A stretch of DNA of 64,000 nt. Source: Ophiura sarsii (Eukaryota > Echinodermata > Ophiuroidea > Amphilepidida > Ophiuridae). Below the pieces are notes generated by a model that made no database searches, was not told the DNA's origin, and saw nothing but the letters and a program-made list of their open reading frames with translations. Of this stretch, positions 11,525 to 24,110 are shown piece by piece (the first letter of the stretch is position 1; each line of letters begins with the position of its first letter). The stretch lies in NCBI GenBank assembly GCA_035610835.1, contig CM069458.1, positions 35,520,718-35,584,717 of the forward strand, written 5' to 3'. Made by a program: the position numbers and the translations under genes.

Positions 11525-12434
11525 CAGGGTGACCCCAAAAAATGTTAACACTCCGGGCACATAAGATATCTTAAAAGGACAGGAACACACGGGTCTAATC
11601 TTAATGTATTATGAAAGCTGAGTAAATAAGCTTTCATTTGCATTTTATTGCGTTCCAATTGGTTATTTAGAACGGGAGATATGCTTCAGCAAATATGAGG
11701 AAGCAAAATTGGCTTGGTCCAATCCTCTGCAAGAAGCAACATGATTAAGTCACACACACACATCAGTTAATCTCTTCTTTGTTCTTTTCAACGCATTCTT
11801 TCGATTCTTTTTTCAAGCTTAAAAGACATAAATAAATATATTCCACATAAATTATATAGGTATTTTGTCATGAGTTCAAGTTATATACTCTTTTTTCATG
11901 TGCAATGGGTAGCTGTCAGTACAGCAGTCTTTAAAATTGAAATTGAAACATTTCAACAAAGTACATGAAATGTTTCAATTTCAATTTTAAAGACTTTTTA
12001 CTGCTTTACTGACAGCTACCCATTGCACATGGAAAAAGAGTATAGAACTTGAACTCATGACAAAATACCTATATCATTTATGTGGAATATATTTATTTAT
12101 GTCTTTTAAGCTTGAAAAGAATCGAAAGAATGCGTTGAAAAGAACAAAGAAGAGATTAACTGATGTGTGTGTGTGACTTAATCATGTTGCTTCTTGCTTC
12201 GTGCATTTTAAAAGCTTTGCTTTCATACTGAGAGGATTGGACCAAGCCGATTTTGCTTCCTCATGTTTGCTGAAGCATATCTCCCGTTCTAAATAACCAA
12301 TTGGAACGCAATAAAATGCAAATGAAAGCTTATTTATTCAGCTTTCATAATACATCAAGATTAGACCCGCGTGTTCCTGTCCTTTTAAGATATCTTATGT
12401 GCCCGGAGTGTTAACATTTTTTTGGGTCACCCTG
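11525..12434. mobile_element. 910-bp TA-flanked palindrome (CAGGGTGACCC), mariner-type MITE
   Basis: TA-CAGGGTGACCCCAAAAAATG at the left, CATTTTTTTGGGTCACCCTG-TA at the right. The arms of about 450 bp stay complementary throughout (for example ACTCCGGGCACATAAGATAT, AACGGGAGATATGCTTCAGC), with the centre near 11965. No ORF of significance. TA flanks suggest Tc1/mariner mobilisation. Confidence 0.85.
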
Positions 12435-12436
12435 TA

Positions 12437-13189
12437 TAGATGTTTTTATACCCTTCCTTTTTATTTTGGCCCAGCAAAGGTTGCTGCATCCGACATTGAA
12501 GGAAAATATATATGAATATCTGTAATACTTACAAGAAAAAAACATATTACGGAAACATTTACATGATAACATAATATAAACACAATTGTTACAGATGTTC
12601 ATTGTTGCAAATGCAATTGTGATGCAGAATATGTCAAATCCACAATAATACGTTCGCTTAGGCAACAAAAAAAGAAGATAATGTTGTCCGCCACAGCTCT
12701 CAGAGAGGAAGGGCGGGCGGGCGGATCTTTTTTCTTTTCTTCTTAGCCTATACCAGCGGAAGCTCAAAGTTCAGCCAACAAGAAGTTGAAATCACACTAA
12801 GAGTCGCGCATATATGTTATAAACACAAACTCCAGTTAGCCCATTTGTATCATATTGTTAAATGTAGGCCTAATTATTGCTTATTGCTGCAGATTTTTTG
12901 GCATTCAGGTGAAAGAGTAATTCATACCTAAAAGCTATAATGCATCTGGTTTTGCATTTTATATTCTCGCCCTATATATTAATTTTGGATGACAATAATA
13001 CCACATCAAGAGTATTGTCGTTCTTTTTGTGCCTAAAATCACCATTAGAGGCGTTGTATCGATATTTCCTTAAAACGGGACAAGTTTCCATCTATAATCA
13101 GATAATATAGTCGGGTTATTATCCCGAAGCGTGTAACAATATCGATTTTAAATAGTAAGTGAAAAATAGTTTCCGTTTTGGAATAATAT
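12437..13189. other. Non-coding stretch
   Basis: No gene recognised. A minus-strand open frame at 12411-12767 overlaps the MITE end and has no recognisable domain. Confidence 0.4.
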
Positions 13190-14260
13190 CATAAACAAAT
13201 TGCCTGAAGATTTCCCCATCCTCGTACAGCTCTCCTCGACCATCCCCATCCTCGTACAGCTCTCCTCGACCAATGTTGCAAGGTCATGTGCTGTATTGTG
13301 GGTAAATTATGGTATTCAACATTGATCAGGAGAAAGAGGAAAACTTCACATTTTTCTATCAATGTAGAAAAGAGAAAAATCTCACAAGTCTTCCTTGGAC
13401 TAAGAGGATCTCACCGATGATGCCAATATCCACAACAAGTATACTGAGAAAGGAAACAGGTTGTTTCCGAAACGTCCACTCCCATGTAAATACTTTTTCT
13501 CTCGGACTAAAGAAGAATCTCATCAATCAAATATTTCAAATGGCATTATTAACTCATTGCAATTCGGAAATTGATATATTACGTTATAAAATGTGTTTTA
13601 TAAAAGGTGTCGTAAACCTTTAAATTTCATGTACGAAGTGAAAGTTCTGGTCGCGAATTTGTGTCCATCTGATCAGCTTTTTTTACGTGGCAGCAATCTA
13701 AGTAAACTAAAAATAAAATAGAATATAAACTAATTGACATGTTGTTTGCACCACAATGCGCACTGTTTGGGTCATTTGAAAATAGAAACGTATTTATGGT
13801 TGCCTGAAGATTCCCCTTCCTCATACCCCTCCCCCATCCCCACAGACCAATGTTGCGACGCCATGGGATGATGGTGGACAATTTATGGTATTCAAGATTG
13901 AGCAGGGGAGAAAGGGGAGCACTTCACATTAAACGTGTCTGAACAATTTTTCTAACGATATAGATAAGAAAGAAATCTCATCAATTAGACTAAGAGGAAT
14001 CTCATTGATCATGTCAATCTCCACAACAAGTTTGAGAAAAGAAACAGGTTGTTTCCGTAACGTCCCCTCACATGTAGGCCTAGGTGTTTTTTTCCTTGAA
14101 CAAGATAAGAAGATCCACATTTCAAATGCCATAAAATCATTGCAATGCGGAAGTTGATATGTTACACTATAAAATGTAGGCCTATCGTAAACCTCTGGAT
14201 AGGTGCGAAGTGAAAGTTTTGGTTGAGAATGTGTATCCATTTGTTATATTGTATCAATTA
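13190..14260 (+). repeat. Two tandem diverged copies of the GAAACGTC repeat
   Basis: Copies at about 13190-13660 and 13740-14260 share GCCTGAAGATTCCCC, CACAACAAGT, AGAAACAGGTTGTTTCCG, CATAAAATCATTGCAAT-like and CGAAGTGAAAGTT words in the same order. With 11095-11420 they form one family with a period of about 0.55 kb in this stretch. A 25-bp tandem duplication (CCATCCTCGTACAGCTCTCC) lies at 13216-13270. Confidence 0.6.
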
Positions 14261-15103
14261 AACATACATGTCCTGGTTGGCTACGTGGCATAAACCATTG
14301 TAACTTTACCTAAACCAACTTCCGTTACAAGTTAATACAAGTTTGCATTATGATGTTACATTAATTAAGTACGTGTAAATTCAAACCGTCTGCTATAATT
14401 TGCATATAACGGTCGTGGGCTAAATCCCTTTTGACAGTTGATGTTGTACTAAAAGATTATGAAAGTCAATGCAAAATTCAAGAGAAAACTTTTTGCTGAC
14501 GTATGGTACAGCCTCGAAGGAAACTTACGATATGTTCTAAATTAGCATATCAAAGAGAATCACCATAGGCTTTCTCCTTCTCTTTGAACTATGTTCAAGG
14601 TAGAAAAATGATCCGTGTATTTTACGCCCAATTTTACGCCCCGTACCAAACGACTGAAACTTTATTGCACGTAATCCGAACGGCAAACCAAACATCATTT
14701 GGCGAGGTGGTACACCAACAGTGAGTTGCTGATCTGGCAACTCGGTCTGTTCCATTTTTAGACGGGTACAAAAAGGGCCTCAGCCGACATGGCATCGCCA
14801 CTTCACATTTCGAAGTCAGATGTGACGTTACATCTTCATCACGGCGCGCGTTAAAGTGTACATCGTCTGCTAAAGTATCGTCTGCTAAATTCATCCAGAT
14901 GAAAACTGAGGCGAAAATTGTATACTGCTAGCTACTGCGCATTGGAATCATAATTTATTCGATAGCGGCGCGCGTCAGATGAATAACCTGCGAATGATAG
15001 GAGAATATCAGCTTCTTATTTCCAGGTGTGACCACATTGCAATGATGTTATATTATCTGCAACAGCAACAGAGAACACCCAGACACGGAATACATACAAT
15101 ATA

Positions 15104-15236
15104 ATGAGAAACTTGCTTAGGATCTGTGTATCTGTTATTCTTGCCATGATTAACATATCTGACTTGCCGTCTGTCTCCGGACAGGACACATCGTCTGTCT
15201 CCGGACAGGACACATCGTCATCGGAGTACTTGACCG
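15104..15236 (+). CDS. CUB-LDLa gene exon 1: signal peptide
   Basis: ATG at 15104 opens MRNLLRICVSVILAMINISD, a basic then hydrophobic signal-peptide profile. A 24-bp tandem duplication encodes SVSGQDTS twice (about residues 23-38). Ends ACC G before GTAGGT; the G joins TG of the next exon. An upstream acceptor-like TTATTTCCAG at about 15016-15025 suggests the 5' UTR is itself spliced. Confidence 0.75.
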
Positions 15237-18200
15237 GTAGGTACAGGTTTATAATATCATATTATTCAATTTAAAATGAGTGTTTGGTTTTGGTCATCAA
15301 AGCATTTGTCTTCTATTAAAAGTGCAAGTATTCAAATTGACGAAACAGGGTTTCGGAAAGCATAGCAGTGCATGATAATAAAAGTCTTGCACAAACGTTA
15401 GACCTGGTCTTAATAGGGAATTGTCCTCCCAGAAAGGATCATTTTATGCTTTGATGAGATCATTCTACATTATCAATTACTAGTAACCTTATAAGAGGCA
15501 ATATACATTGTATTGTTACATTAGCTGAATTAGGCGACACCAATTTTACTTTTAGACTTTGGCATACAAAGAATGTAAAAGAATAAAATGGTCCTACCAT
15601 AACAACTATTTGTCCTTTTAGACCCGGTCTAAAGTTAAACCTGATCTAATTTGTCTTGTGCATACCGGCTTTAGTTTACCCACTAGTAATTCGTCGTTCA
15701 ACGTATAAAAAATAAAAAAACACAATTTGTATCAGTATTATTGAACACCAAATCTGGAATGGCATTTCAACATTTGTATCTCTATTATTTGAAATATTGG
15801 CAACAGTTTTGGTTCCATTCCAATATTTAACACGTTGCTATACAAAATGTGGATATATACATTGATTGGAGATGCTGTTGAAGGTATCTAATCAAGTCAA
15901 ACACCAATTTCCGAAACATGAAGATTGATCTTAATCACGATGTTAACACGATTATATGAATTTCATTCATGACGATGAAGAAACACGAACATGATAGTTT
16001 TATCTGAATTTAAATAAGAAGTTTAAACGGTAAAAGTTTGTTTAGCATTATCACGCTCGGGATCAGCTTGCACAATTACACGCCCAAAGCTTACTAGCTT
16101 GTATTAAGAGAATACCTTTCATGTATATGCAAGATATACGAGGAGTATATGCAAGATATACGAATAAGGTTACGTTCAATATCATAATCACAACTAATTG
16201 TATCTAAAGCTTTAAAACAAATTTCGTTGAATTTGGTTGAAATAGTGTACTGACTTTTACACCAATGTCATTACATTCCAATATACACTTCAGCACTTTG
16301 ACGATAACGTACTAGGCTATAACTACAGTACTGATGACACTGACATTGTAATTAGATCATTTGATTAGTTGAGTCAATACTATTTACCTTCTTCAAGTTT
16401 GACCTTTGAGATAGTTATATGATTTTGAGTCAAGGTGTGAAAACTTCTTTATTAGTTCAATATAACTAGATATTTGTTACGTTATCTTATATAGATGCAT
16501 ATATCAGTTTGTCCTACAATTCAATACAATCAGTAAAGGCGTGTTTTTTCGGAAACCAAATAAAATCCTTCTGATTTCATAATAATCTAGATTAAAATCG
16601 AGCTGGTTTAATAACTAACTATACATCATATTACCTACATTTTGAAAAGTTAATTTTATTCAATAAAATTGATACCTTTTCTATTAGTTTTTAGTGAACA
16701 ACAGATTTACTTAAATTCTCATACATGTACAATTTATAGGCAATGTAAATGTAATATCTGCGCATGATGTTGTAGTTCAAAATCAAGTATTCTCCAAAAG
16801 CTGGTACACGATTGTTCAGTGATTTTGCAGTTTGTATAGTATGTACCGCATGTGGGTAGACATATATATATAATCCATAATTCAAATAGGCGGTACTATA
16901 TTTAATAGTGTGATCCAAACAAACATTTCATAATATCAAATAAATCGAGCGAAATTTGTGCTTAGCATCGCGGCGCGTTTACCCACGCACTTCGATTATA
17001 TACACAATGTTGTACAAGCACAAACGAAGTTAAGGAGGAATTGATTGCGCTCAATCATAGTCAATGGGACTCAAGTAAATTCAACATTTACTTTTTTAAA
17101 TTCATTTATACCGTTACATAATTAGATACCGTTATCCCGGACCGTTATATGTTGATGACATGGTCGGCCATTAGGATTCATCAATTTGTGAAATATTTGA
17201 CTTTTCAAATCAAACTATATTCATAATTTACACTTTTATGTGGCCGCATTCATAATCATATACGGTATTTACATGAAAATACTTCAAATCAGTGAACAAT
17301 AACAGAATTTGATCACATTTTTTATTTATAATAATAACAATAATAACATTAATAACAATAATAACAATAATAACAATAATAACATTGCTTTTATAGAGTT
17401 ATTATAACGAATAAAAATATACAACCTAAAACATTTCAACATATACCCAAGGAATCATACGAAAGTGGAATGAAAAGATCGAGAAAGCATGCATGTACAC
17501 ACCCACACACAAATAAATTTCTTAAAAGAATATTTTAATAAATAGAATAATACTGACATTGTCTTTATGGATCTTTCTTTCATTTACAGTGCACATGCTT
17601 CAAGGTCTGTGCTGGTACACCATAAACAACGAAGCCGGCTACGTCATCGCTGAAATCAATGACGTATTTGGCATCGATATGATCACCACACTCACGTGCA
17701 AACTGACCATTCAAGCTCCCGCCAAAAACCAAGGCGTGCTGCTACAGTTCAACTCTTTCAACGTCACCGTAAGCGAGGATTGCATAGACGACACGCTGAT
17801 CATATTTGATGGGAGTGACACCAGCGCCCCCGAGATGACACCTGAGAATGGTCTGTGTGGTGACACCAATCCGGGGAGCTATATGTCTTCTGGGGATTCG
17901 TTGACAATGTTGTTCTTCACGGATCAGTTGGGAGACGGTTATGAAGACAATGAATACGCCAGTATGTTCCGCGCCACCTGGACAGCCTTTCAAGGTAGGA
18001 ATACAATGCAGGTGTTTGTAGTCGTGATGATAATTGAAGGGAAAAAAATCACATTTTGATGTAAAAATAAGATTGTTGTGAAATATTTGATCACTTCGAT
18101 AAACTTGTGTATGTTTTATCGCAGTATTACTACTTTTAATATGTAGGCCTAAGCTATGCCTTGAAGTTGTTAGAAGGGGAAGATTTAAATTTTAAAGCAA

Positions 18201-20804
18201 GCATAATCCTGTAAAGGAACATTAGTGAAACGGACGAAGACCAAAACATGCTGAAGAGACGAAAGAGGGGGCTATTTTGTGTATTCTGATCAAATCGTTG
18301 ACATAAATATATTTACGCAACCTAATTCTACGCGGCAGTCGTCTGCAGACGACAGTTCAAAAATGTTGACAAAATGTTTAAAAAAATATCAAAAGCACTG
18401 AATTTCATCACCAAATTTGTAATCATCATGAGAAATGCATTAAAAAAAAGTACAAACATGCCTATATTGTTTCTACAATCCGTGAAATAGACTTTGAAAT
18501 TAGGGAAAGGTTTCGGGAAAAAAAATCTGTTTTGTATGGTAAAACTAATACTAGCCGCACATTATTTATCAATCACCTTTTAATGTTTTGATTTCCTACT
18601 TCTATATAGGTTTACAAGATGACACCGGCAGTTCAAGTTATGAATCCGTCGAACCCATCGGCTCTGATGAACTCTTTTGCTGCGAATCCAGTGACGCCTG
18701 TATCAATTTCAAATTCACGTGTGACGGTGTTCGGAATTGCGACGACGGCAGTGACGAGGGACCTTCGGCTTGTACAGTGGGTAAGTTCGTTACCCATGTG
18801 TATGCCTTAGAGATTGTGAGTCCAGAGGCTATATGTGGAGCTGTGATTAGAACAGGCAACTTTGCTAACCAAAATAAAATCACTCTTAAAGGAAAGCGGT
18901 CATGGTGAGGAAAAGAACCGCTGACGGCGATTATTGGTCCAGCTAAACCTTAACTAATAACTAATATATCACTTACATGTATATCACACAATAGAAAACG
19001 CGTTCAATCAAATGAAGGATGGTTGATTAAGCGCGCCGTTCACATTGGGTTAAGAGATTGTTGTAGAGTCGCACACAATACTGCTTGCATGTAAACATAC
19101 GTAGAACAATTACAGACTGCGCCAATGTCCAACTTGTTTAGATTCAAATAGTCGCCGCGCGCTGTTCAATTTTCGTTAGAATCCTCACCATGACCGCTTC
19201 CCTTTAACAATTTCATTTAAAAACTTTATACTCAAAATTGAAATCATCTATAATTGGAAATTTAAAAACAAATTGAAAGTTAAGATGAAAAAGTGATAGT
19301 CATATTCGATATTCTCTTCTAACTAGCTGTTGTACAAGAGACAATACGATAGTGAAAAGGATATAATTATTGATCGATGAAGCAAAGTTGAACGTTCATT
19401 TTGATTCTTGATCTTGTGTTTTGCATGTTATACATAGAATTTCTTGTTTCATGCTTTTCACATTTGCAGTTTCGTCACACTATAGCTCTGACATTTTATT
19501 CTGACTCTATAGCTTTCTATATATAGTTGATATTTAGTAATTTGAAGATGTTCTTACGTCTTTATATTCTCCAAATTCGTTAACTTTACTTCAACTATAT
19601 GTCTTCATTGTTTCATTATTTCCCAAGATTTGTAAACTTTACTACCAAATAATTTAATGTTCCTTTTTCAAATTTGTTGACTCATCTACAAAATGCTTTT
19701 CTATTCATTACTTTGTCAATTTCACTCAAACTGATTGTATTTTATGATATAAATGTGTTGATTTTACTACAAAATGTCTAACAATCCCGCCATTTTATTG
19801 TATTTCCCAATACAGATTATGGCGTGTTCGGTACTCTGGAGATTCTGGCAGTGGTATTAGTAGCCCTTGCTCTTGTCACCGCGATCCTGGCATTCGTCGC
19901 TTTCGTAGTCTGCTTCTGCCGGTCAGTTTGCAGAGACGACAAAAGACTTATGGAATCAACGGAATTCATATATCAAGACACAGGCGCAGCTAGTGCTCCA
20001 GCGCCGCATCCGCAACCCTCTGCCGAGTACCTCACGGAAAGACCTGGTATTAATGGTGGCGGGATTTCTTTGCCGCCAAGAACTTTTGCAGACGGTGGTC
20101 CACGCCAGACTATTACTCCAGATGAACCTTTTGATATTCACATGTTTGATACTGCTGAAACTTTGGCAAGCATAGGAAGCAGTACTCAGCTGTTACGTCG
20201 ACAGGCTTCCTTGACAGATAGAAATAGAAATGTTGTTTATAACCCTAATGCTGCATTAGATGAAGGCGCTGTACGATCAATGATCTTATCGAACTTTACA
20301 TGGAATTTGCCGCGCCCTCAAGTACATGAATCACAACAACAACAACGGCAGCAGCAGCAATCCATGGTGCGTTCACGTTCAATGGAGAGTATTGTTAGTT
20401 ACGGACAGTGGGAAAACTTCTGGCTGCGACGAACACCAGAAAATGTTGAGATCATAGAGGCTGAAAGGATCCCATTTGGATTGGATCCATACGAGGTAAT
20501 ATCTGAACCTAGCACTTTATACGTAAATGAGCCACATGGTTCTGCTGAACAGCCATTAGGTAGAGTCAGGCAAGGATCTTTTAGGAACTCTCATCGCAGA
20601 AGTAGATCTCTTTCGCCTTCTGGTAGGGCGCCTCCTCACGAAGGCAATGCTGCACAACGAGATCTACTTTCACCAGATGAAGAGTGGCACGTTGGTCGGA
20701 CACCAGCAGATGTTGAACGATTAACAAATATGAATAGGACCAGGGATATACCAAGGTTTTTCTTGAGTGGACCGACTCCAAGTATGCCTGGTAGTGAAGT
20801 TTAG
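15104..20804 (+). CDS. Secreted-domain membrane protein: signal peptide-CUB-LDLa-TM-long tail
   Basis: Single-pass type I membrane protein, 565 residues, from exons 15104-15236, 17590-17994, 18610-18780 and 19816-20804 (1698 nt including the stop; all junctions phase 1 with GT-AG). Signal peptide about 1-26; CUB about 50-178 (EDCIDDTLIIFDGSD, LCGD, SGDSLTMLFFTD); LDLa 202-234 with six Cys and CDGVRNCDDGSDE; TM about 243-269; then a cytoplasmic tail of about 295 residues with R/S-rich and Q-rich (410-418) stretches. CUB plus LDLa before a TM recalls NETO and LRP12-type proteins, but those have more extracellular domains and the tail is not recognised. Uniform phase-1 introns would allow undetected extra domain exons. 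Partner unknown; adhesion, receptor-auxiliary or scavenger roles are only guesses. Confidence 0.85.
15237..17589. other. CUB-LDLa gene intron 1
   Basis: AT-rich, no coding exon recognised. Contains a 21-bp direct repeat (GTATATGCAAGATATACGA) at 16120-16165 and an (AATAAC)n microsatellite at 17326-17385. Confidence 0.5.
17326..17385. repeat. (AATAAC)n microsatellite
   Basis: Runs of AATAATAAC/AATAAC units for about 60 bp. Confidence 0.9.
17590..17994 (+). CDS. CUB-LDLa gene exon 2: CUB domain
   Basis: Acceptor TTTCATTTACAG; donor GTAGGA. Encodes residues 45-179 with the CUB pattern: CKLTIQAP...VLLQFNSFNVT, EDCIDDTLIIFDG, GLCGD, SGDSLTMLFFTDQ and a closing aromatic-rich strand (SMFRATWTAF). 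The acidic residues around EDC...D and TDQ...D may form the usual CUB Ca2+ site. Confidence 0.88.
18322..18557. mobile_element. CTTTCCACGCGGC MITE, copy 2
   Basis: Opposite orientation to copy 1: ACGCGGCAGTCGTCTGCAGA at the left; the interior TACAAACATGCCTATATTG and TTTTGTATGGTAAAAC match the other copies. Termini are decayed. In intron 2 of the CUB-LDLa gene. Confidence 0.65.
18610..18780 (+). CDS. CUB-LDLa gene exon 3: LDLa module
   Basis: Acceptor TCTATATAG, donor GTAAGT. Encodes SDELFCCESSDACINFKF and TCDGVRNCDDGSDE: six Cys and the CDGxxxCxDGSDE Ca2+ cage of LDL-receptor class A repeats. Confidence 0.9.
18886..19207. mobile_element. TTAA-flanked MITE with GCGGTCATGGTGAGGA termini
   Basis: TTAAAGGAAAGCGGTCATGG at the left and CCATGACCGCTTCCCTTTAA at the right, continuing inward (TGAGGA/TCCTCA). 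322 bp, TTAA at both borders, in intron 3 of the CUB-LDLa gene. Confidence 0.85.
19816..20804 (+). CDS. CUB-LDLa gene exon 4: TM and cytoplasmic tail
   Basis: Acceptor CCAATACAG. After DYGVFGT comes a hydrophobic span, LEILAVVLVALALVTAILAF and onward to VVCFC, followed by stop-transfer RSVCRDDKR. The tail is Ser/Pro/Arg/Gln-rich; RRTPENVEII (about 441-450) and GRTPADVERL (about 530-539) look like a repeated short motif. Stop TAG at 20802. Confidence 0.9.
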
Positions 20805-20818
20805 GTTTTTTTAACTGC

Positions 20819-20824
20819 ATTAAA
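20819..20824 (+). terminator. Possible poly(A) signal ATTAAA
   Basis: ATTAAA 15 nt after the stop of the CUB-LDLa gene. It is very close to the stop, so it may not be the one used. Confidence 0.3.
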
Positions 20825-21290
20825 TATTTAAGTTCTGTACTTATTTTATTTTTATTACAGAACTACTGAAATATATATTTTTATTACGGTATCCTTCTTT
20901 TAAATCAACTTTCTGTGAGTTTTGTTCTCGCTTTGTTGACAAATTGGCGATTTGAAGGAAACAAAGCGAATACTATATGAAATGGCCGCGAAACGCCCAA
21001 TAGTGTTTCGAGGTCAGAATCGTATGATGAGGGAAGTAGAATAATATCTGTGCATGTAAGCATCCGATTGGCTGTAAATCGTCACGTGTCTAACCAAGCG
21101 TGATAACAGCGACCAATAAGGTGTAAGGTGTGACGATCGATCAAACGTTGTTTCAATTTACTGAATGACACCATTGGGATCGACTTGTCAAATCACGGAT
21201 CAAACGGCTTTGCAAATGCTTATATTGATGGCTGATGTTAAGACCTCTTTGACATGTTTAACATTAATGAACAATAAACCCTCGCAACAA

Positions 21291-21380
21291 AACAAAAAAC
21301 ATTGTAAACAACAAAACAAAAAACATTGTAAACAACAAAACAAAAAACATTGTAAACAACAAAACAAAAAACATTGTAAA
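21291..21380. repeat. 24-bp tandem repeat, four copies
   Basis: Unit AACAAAACAAAAAACATTGT plus AAAC, repeated almost perfectly four times. Confidence 0.95.
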
Positions 21381-21570
21381 ACAAAAACATCCCCATGGTC
21401 TATAACCTAAATAGTAATAGTTACACATCATGCTAATTGTGATTGTTGAAAAAAATAGTTTAAATTAGCATGATTTTAGGGAGTGCTGAGTATTTATCTC
21501 ATATTCTTTGGACCATTTCCAATCAAGATTGAAAAGGTGGGATGAAACGGGTGCCTGAAGGTATTTGGGT

Positions 21571-22018
21571 CACACACTGCTAGAAATTTCCGTTATGGAC
21601 TCCGTTAAATGAAACATTCCGCATTTTCCCCGTAACAAAATACGGAATCGTTCCAGTAAAGCTTAGCCTAGCCTGGTTATAATATGCTAATTAGTGTGAT
21701 TTTCAACCAATCACACCCTCCCAAACACCCATATTAGGACACATCTATCATGTACCTATCCCAATCACAACCGTGTACATCTATCAAACTCATCTTAAGG
21801 TTCTGTCTAATATTTTACGGACATTTGCTGCCGGACGAAAATTAACGTTCAGTTCTTGCAGCAAAATTCCGGATTTTTTTTATTCCGGTGGGATAAGAAT
21901 ATGTACACGGATGTGTCCTATTATGTGTAGATGTTTGGGTGGGTGTGGTGGGTCAAAATCACACTAATTAGCATAACAAGCCTAATTGGGGAAAATACGG
22001 AAATTTCTAACAGTGCAG
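21571..22018. mobile_element. MITE with CACTGYTAGAAATTTCCGT termini
   Basis: CACTGCTAGAAATTTCCGT at the left and ACGGAAATTTCTAACAGTG at the right. Sub-terminal words TTAGTGTGATTTT/AAAATCACACTAATTAGC and TGTACACGG are also inverted. CA...TG ends are reminiscent of hAT-type elements, but no clear 8-bp target duplication was seen. Confidence 0.65.
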
Positions 22019-23205
22019 TGTTTAACCATGTGGACCTATGAATGCTGGGAACTAAGCAGTTTAATGGCAACGTTATTCCGTCTTCACTAGAAAACTTTGA
22101 TTTGGAATGGCCTATTTTAGTGTATTGCTGCTTTTCATCCAAAATAAAATCCATAATTCACTCCCCGTTATCATCATATATTTATACTTAATGTAATTGT
22201 TCTTATGTTTTCCTAATATTTAAAATAAATATTCTAGTGCATAATGCATAGTTCATGGTTAATATTCCGTTAACAGTCCTTAAACATTGTAACAAGTGAA
22301 AAGGTCTTGTCTTATCTCATCAAAATTATTCCCGAAATGGTTCTCAAATTCTCGGGCATTAGTAATTATCTTGCGAGATTTTTAGTTCAAAAAGAGCAAC
22401 ACAAAAACCTTTTTACGTCAGAGTCCACAATTATACCACGTTGACAGCTGTTAGACCTAACCAAATTTTCAAACCTAACCAAATATTTGTTGTGTGAATG
22501 CAAAATATGACGGACATGGTGAATTTTCGTATATTTGATTTGCTGGGCTCAAAATATTGATAAGTCCAAGATTTCAATATGGCGTATATCAATATCATTT
22601 CAATAATATCTTATATCTTATCATATCAATTGGAATTATAATGTTTTATTCTTTTTATGAGTGAAAATCAAATGGCGTCGTATCCTTTGTCGCTATTGTG
22701 ATAAAATCGTGTAACAGCGTAAGCATTGTAGGTGCACACACCACCGATCTACAAAGTTTGCTTTGGGCGTCACTTCGCTGTTCACAATAAGTAAACTAGA
22801 CAGACGTCACCGCCGCAAAACGTTGTAGATTGGTGGCGCACTACGCTGAAACATAATTTTATTTCTTATTCAATAACTTTTTTTATCTTTATATCAGATG
22901 GGAATGTCCAACATTCATATAATAAACCTTCATCAACTATGTATGATTTTTATCAAATATTATATCTACAACTCATTCACTAGCGTATGTTTTCTCTGCT
23001 GGCATACAGAATAAAATATATGCATAAAATATAAAACTTATGTTTCTTACCTTGTTTTTATTTTAAAGATATTTCAGGTAGTTTTAATCAGATCTAGTCT
23101 TATATAAAACAGTCTTAGTTCAGTTCACCATTAGGCTTTTTATCGCCACTTCGTCTATATTAGTTTAATTTAGACAGAGCTCAGGCCATCCCGTATGGGA
23201 TCAAA

Positions 23206-23712
23206 GTTCAGGGGTCACACCACTAAATAGAGCTCCATAGGCAATAGGGATACGTACAAAAACACTGATATAAAACTCTGTTTTAGACCACTAAATTGCG
23301 AAATAGGACCCCGTAGTGTCATTTTTTCTTAAAGATGATCACATTTCCCGACCAAAAAGTGAAAAAATAGGTAGGTTGACCTGCTCGATTTTCCAAAATA
23401 TGCCCGTGGAGTTGACTACCTCTCTGACGAGCTTGGAAATGTCGCCGTAATCGCCAATGTTTCCAGTAAAAAGCAGAAATTTGAAAGATCTCTCAAAATT
23501 TACCTAGATGATATTCACAGTTTATAGTCAGGGTGCATGTAGGTGATGTCCCATTAATCATAATTAATAAACAATCATAGGCATGTACGCAATGGTATTA
23601 CTGTCAAGTCTTTTTAATTGAGGATTTTGTGATGCATACTTTCCGATTTTAGTTTTAAACACCGTCCTTAAGGGTAGGGGAAACCCCATTTAGTGTAGTG
23701 CACCCTTCATGG
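23206..23712. mobile_element. MITE family CACTACTAAATAG, copy 1
   Basis: Left GGGGTCACACCACTAAATAG; right CATTTAGTGTAGTGCACCCTT. Interior words (TGACTACCTCTCTGACGAGC, CAGGGTGCATGTAGGTGATG) match two younger copies at 46384-46870 and 47983-48478. Confidence 0.75.
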
Positions 23713-24110
23713 CTTCATCATCCTGACAGCACTAAACTCTTGAAATAATTAGCTTTGAGGCTACATTGGTTTTGACCCTAAAACATAGACACATTTTGGA
23801 AAGCCTTAGGTTCCACGAAAACTATTAAAAAAACCTTTGATCAAATCTTGTAGATAGTGCTTCAATCTTGTTAAGATCAATTTTGCGGCTATTTCGGATT
23901 TTAGCGGCCATTTTAACTTTGGAGCTTAAAATATGGTGCCCCTCTGCGAGGTATGTGTCAAAATGGTTTAATTGGTTGGTGCTGGATGATCATAGCCGTT
24001 AACGCGAGGTAGACGGTTATATGGGTATTATCTGATTGGTCAGGCGATAATGGGCTCCCAGAATTCACTATTCCATTTGAAATAACTTAAAAATGATACT
24101 GACACTGGCA

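Larger units (their letters stand above)
20830..23200. other. Non-coding stretch with one 24-bp tandem array and one MITE
   Basis: Besides the tandem array at 21291-21380 and the inverted-ended element at 21571-22018, an inverted pair CCACCGATCTACAA/TTGTAGATTGGTGG spans 22744-22836. No gene recognised. Confidence 0.5.

Noticed and set aside
12411..12767. 118-codon minus-strand frame
   Set aside because: Overlaps the palindrome terminus, low-complexity composition, no domain.
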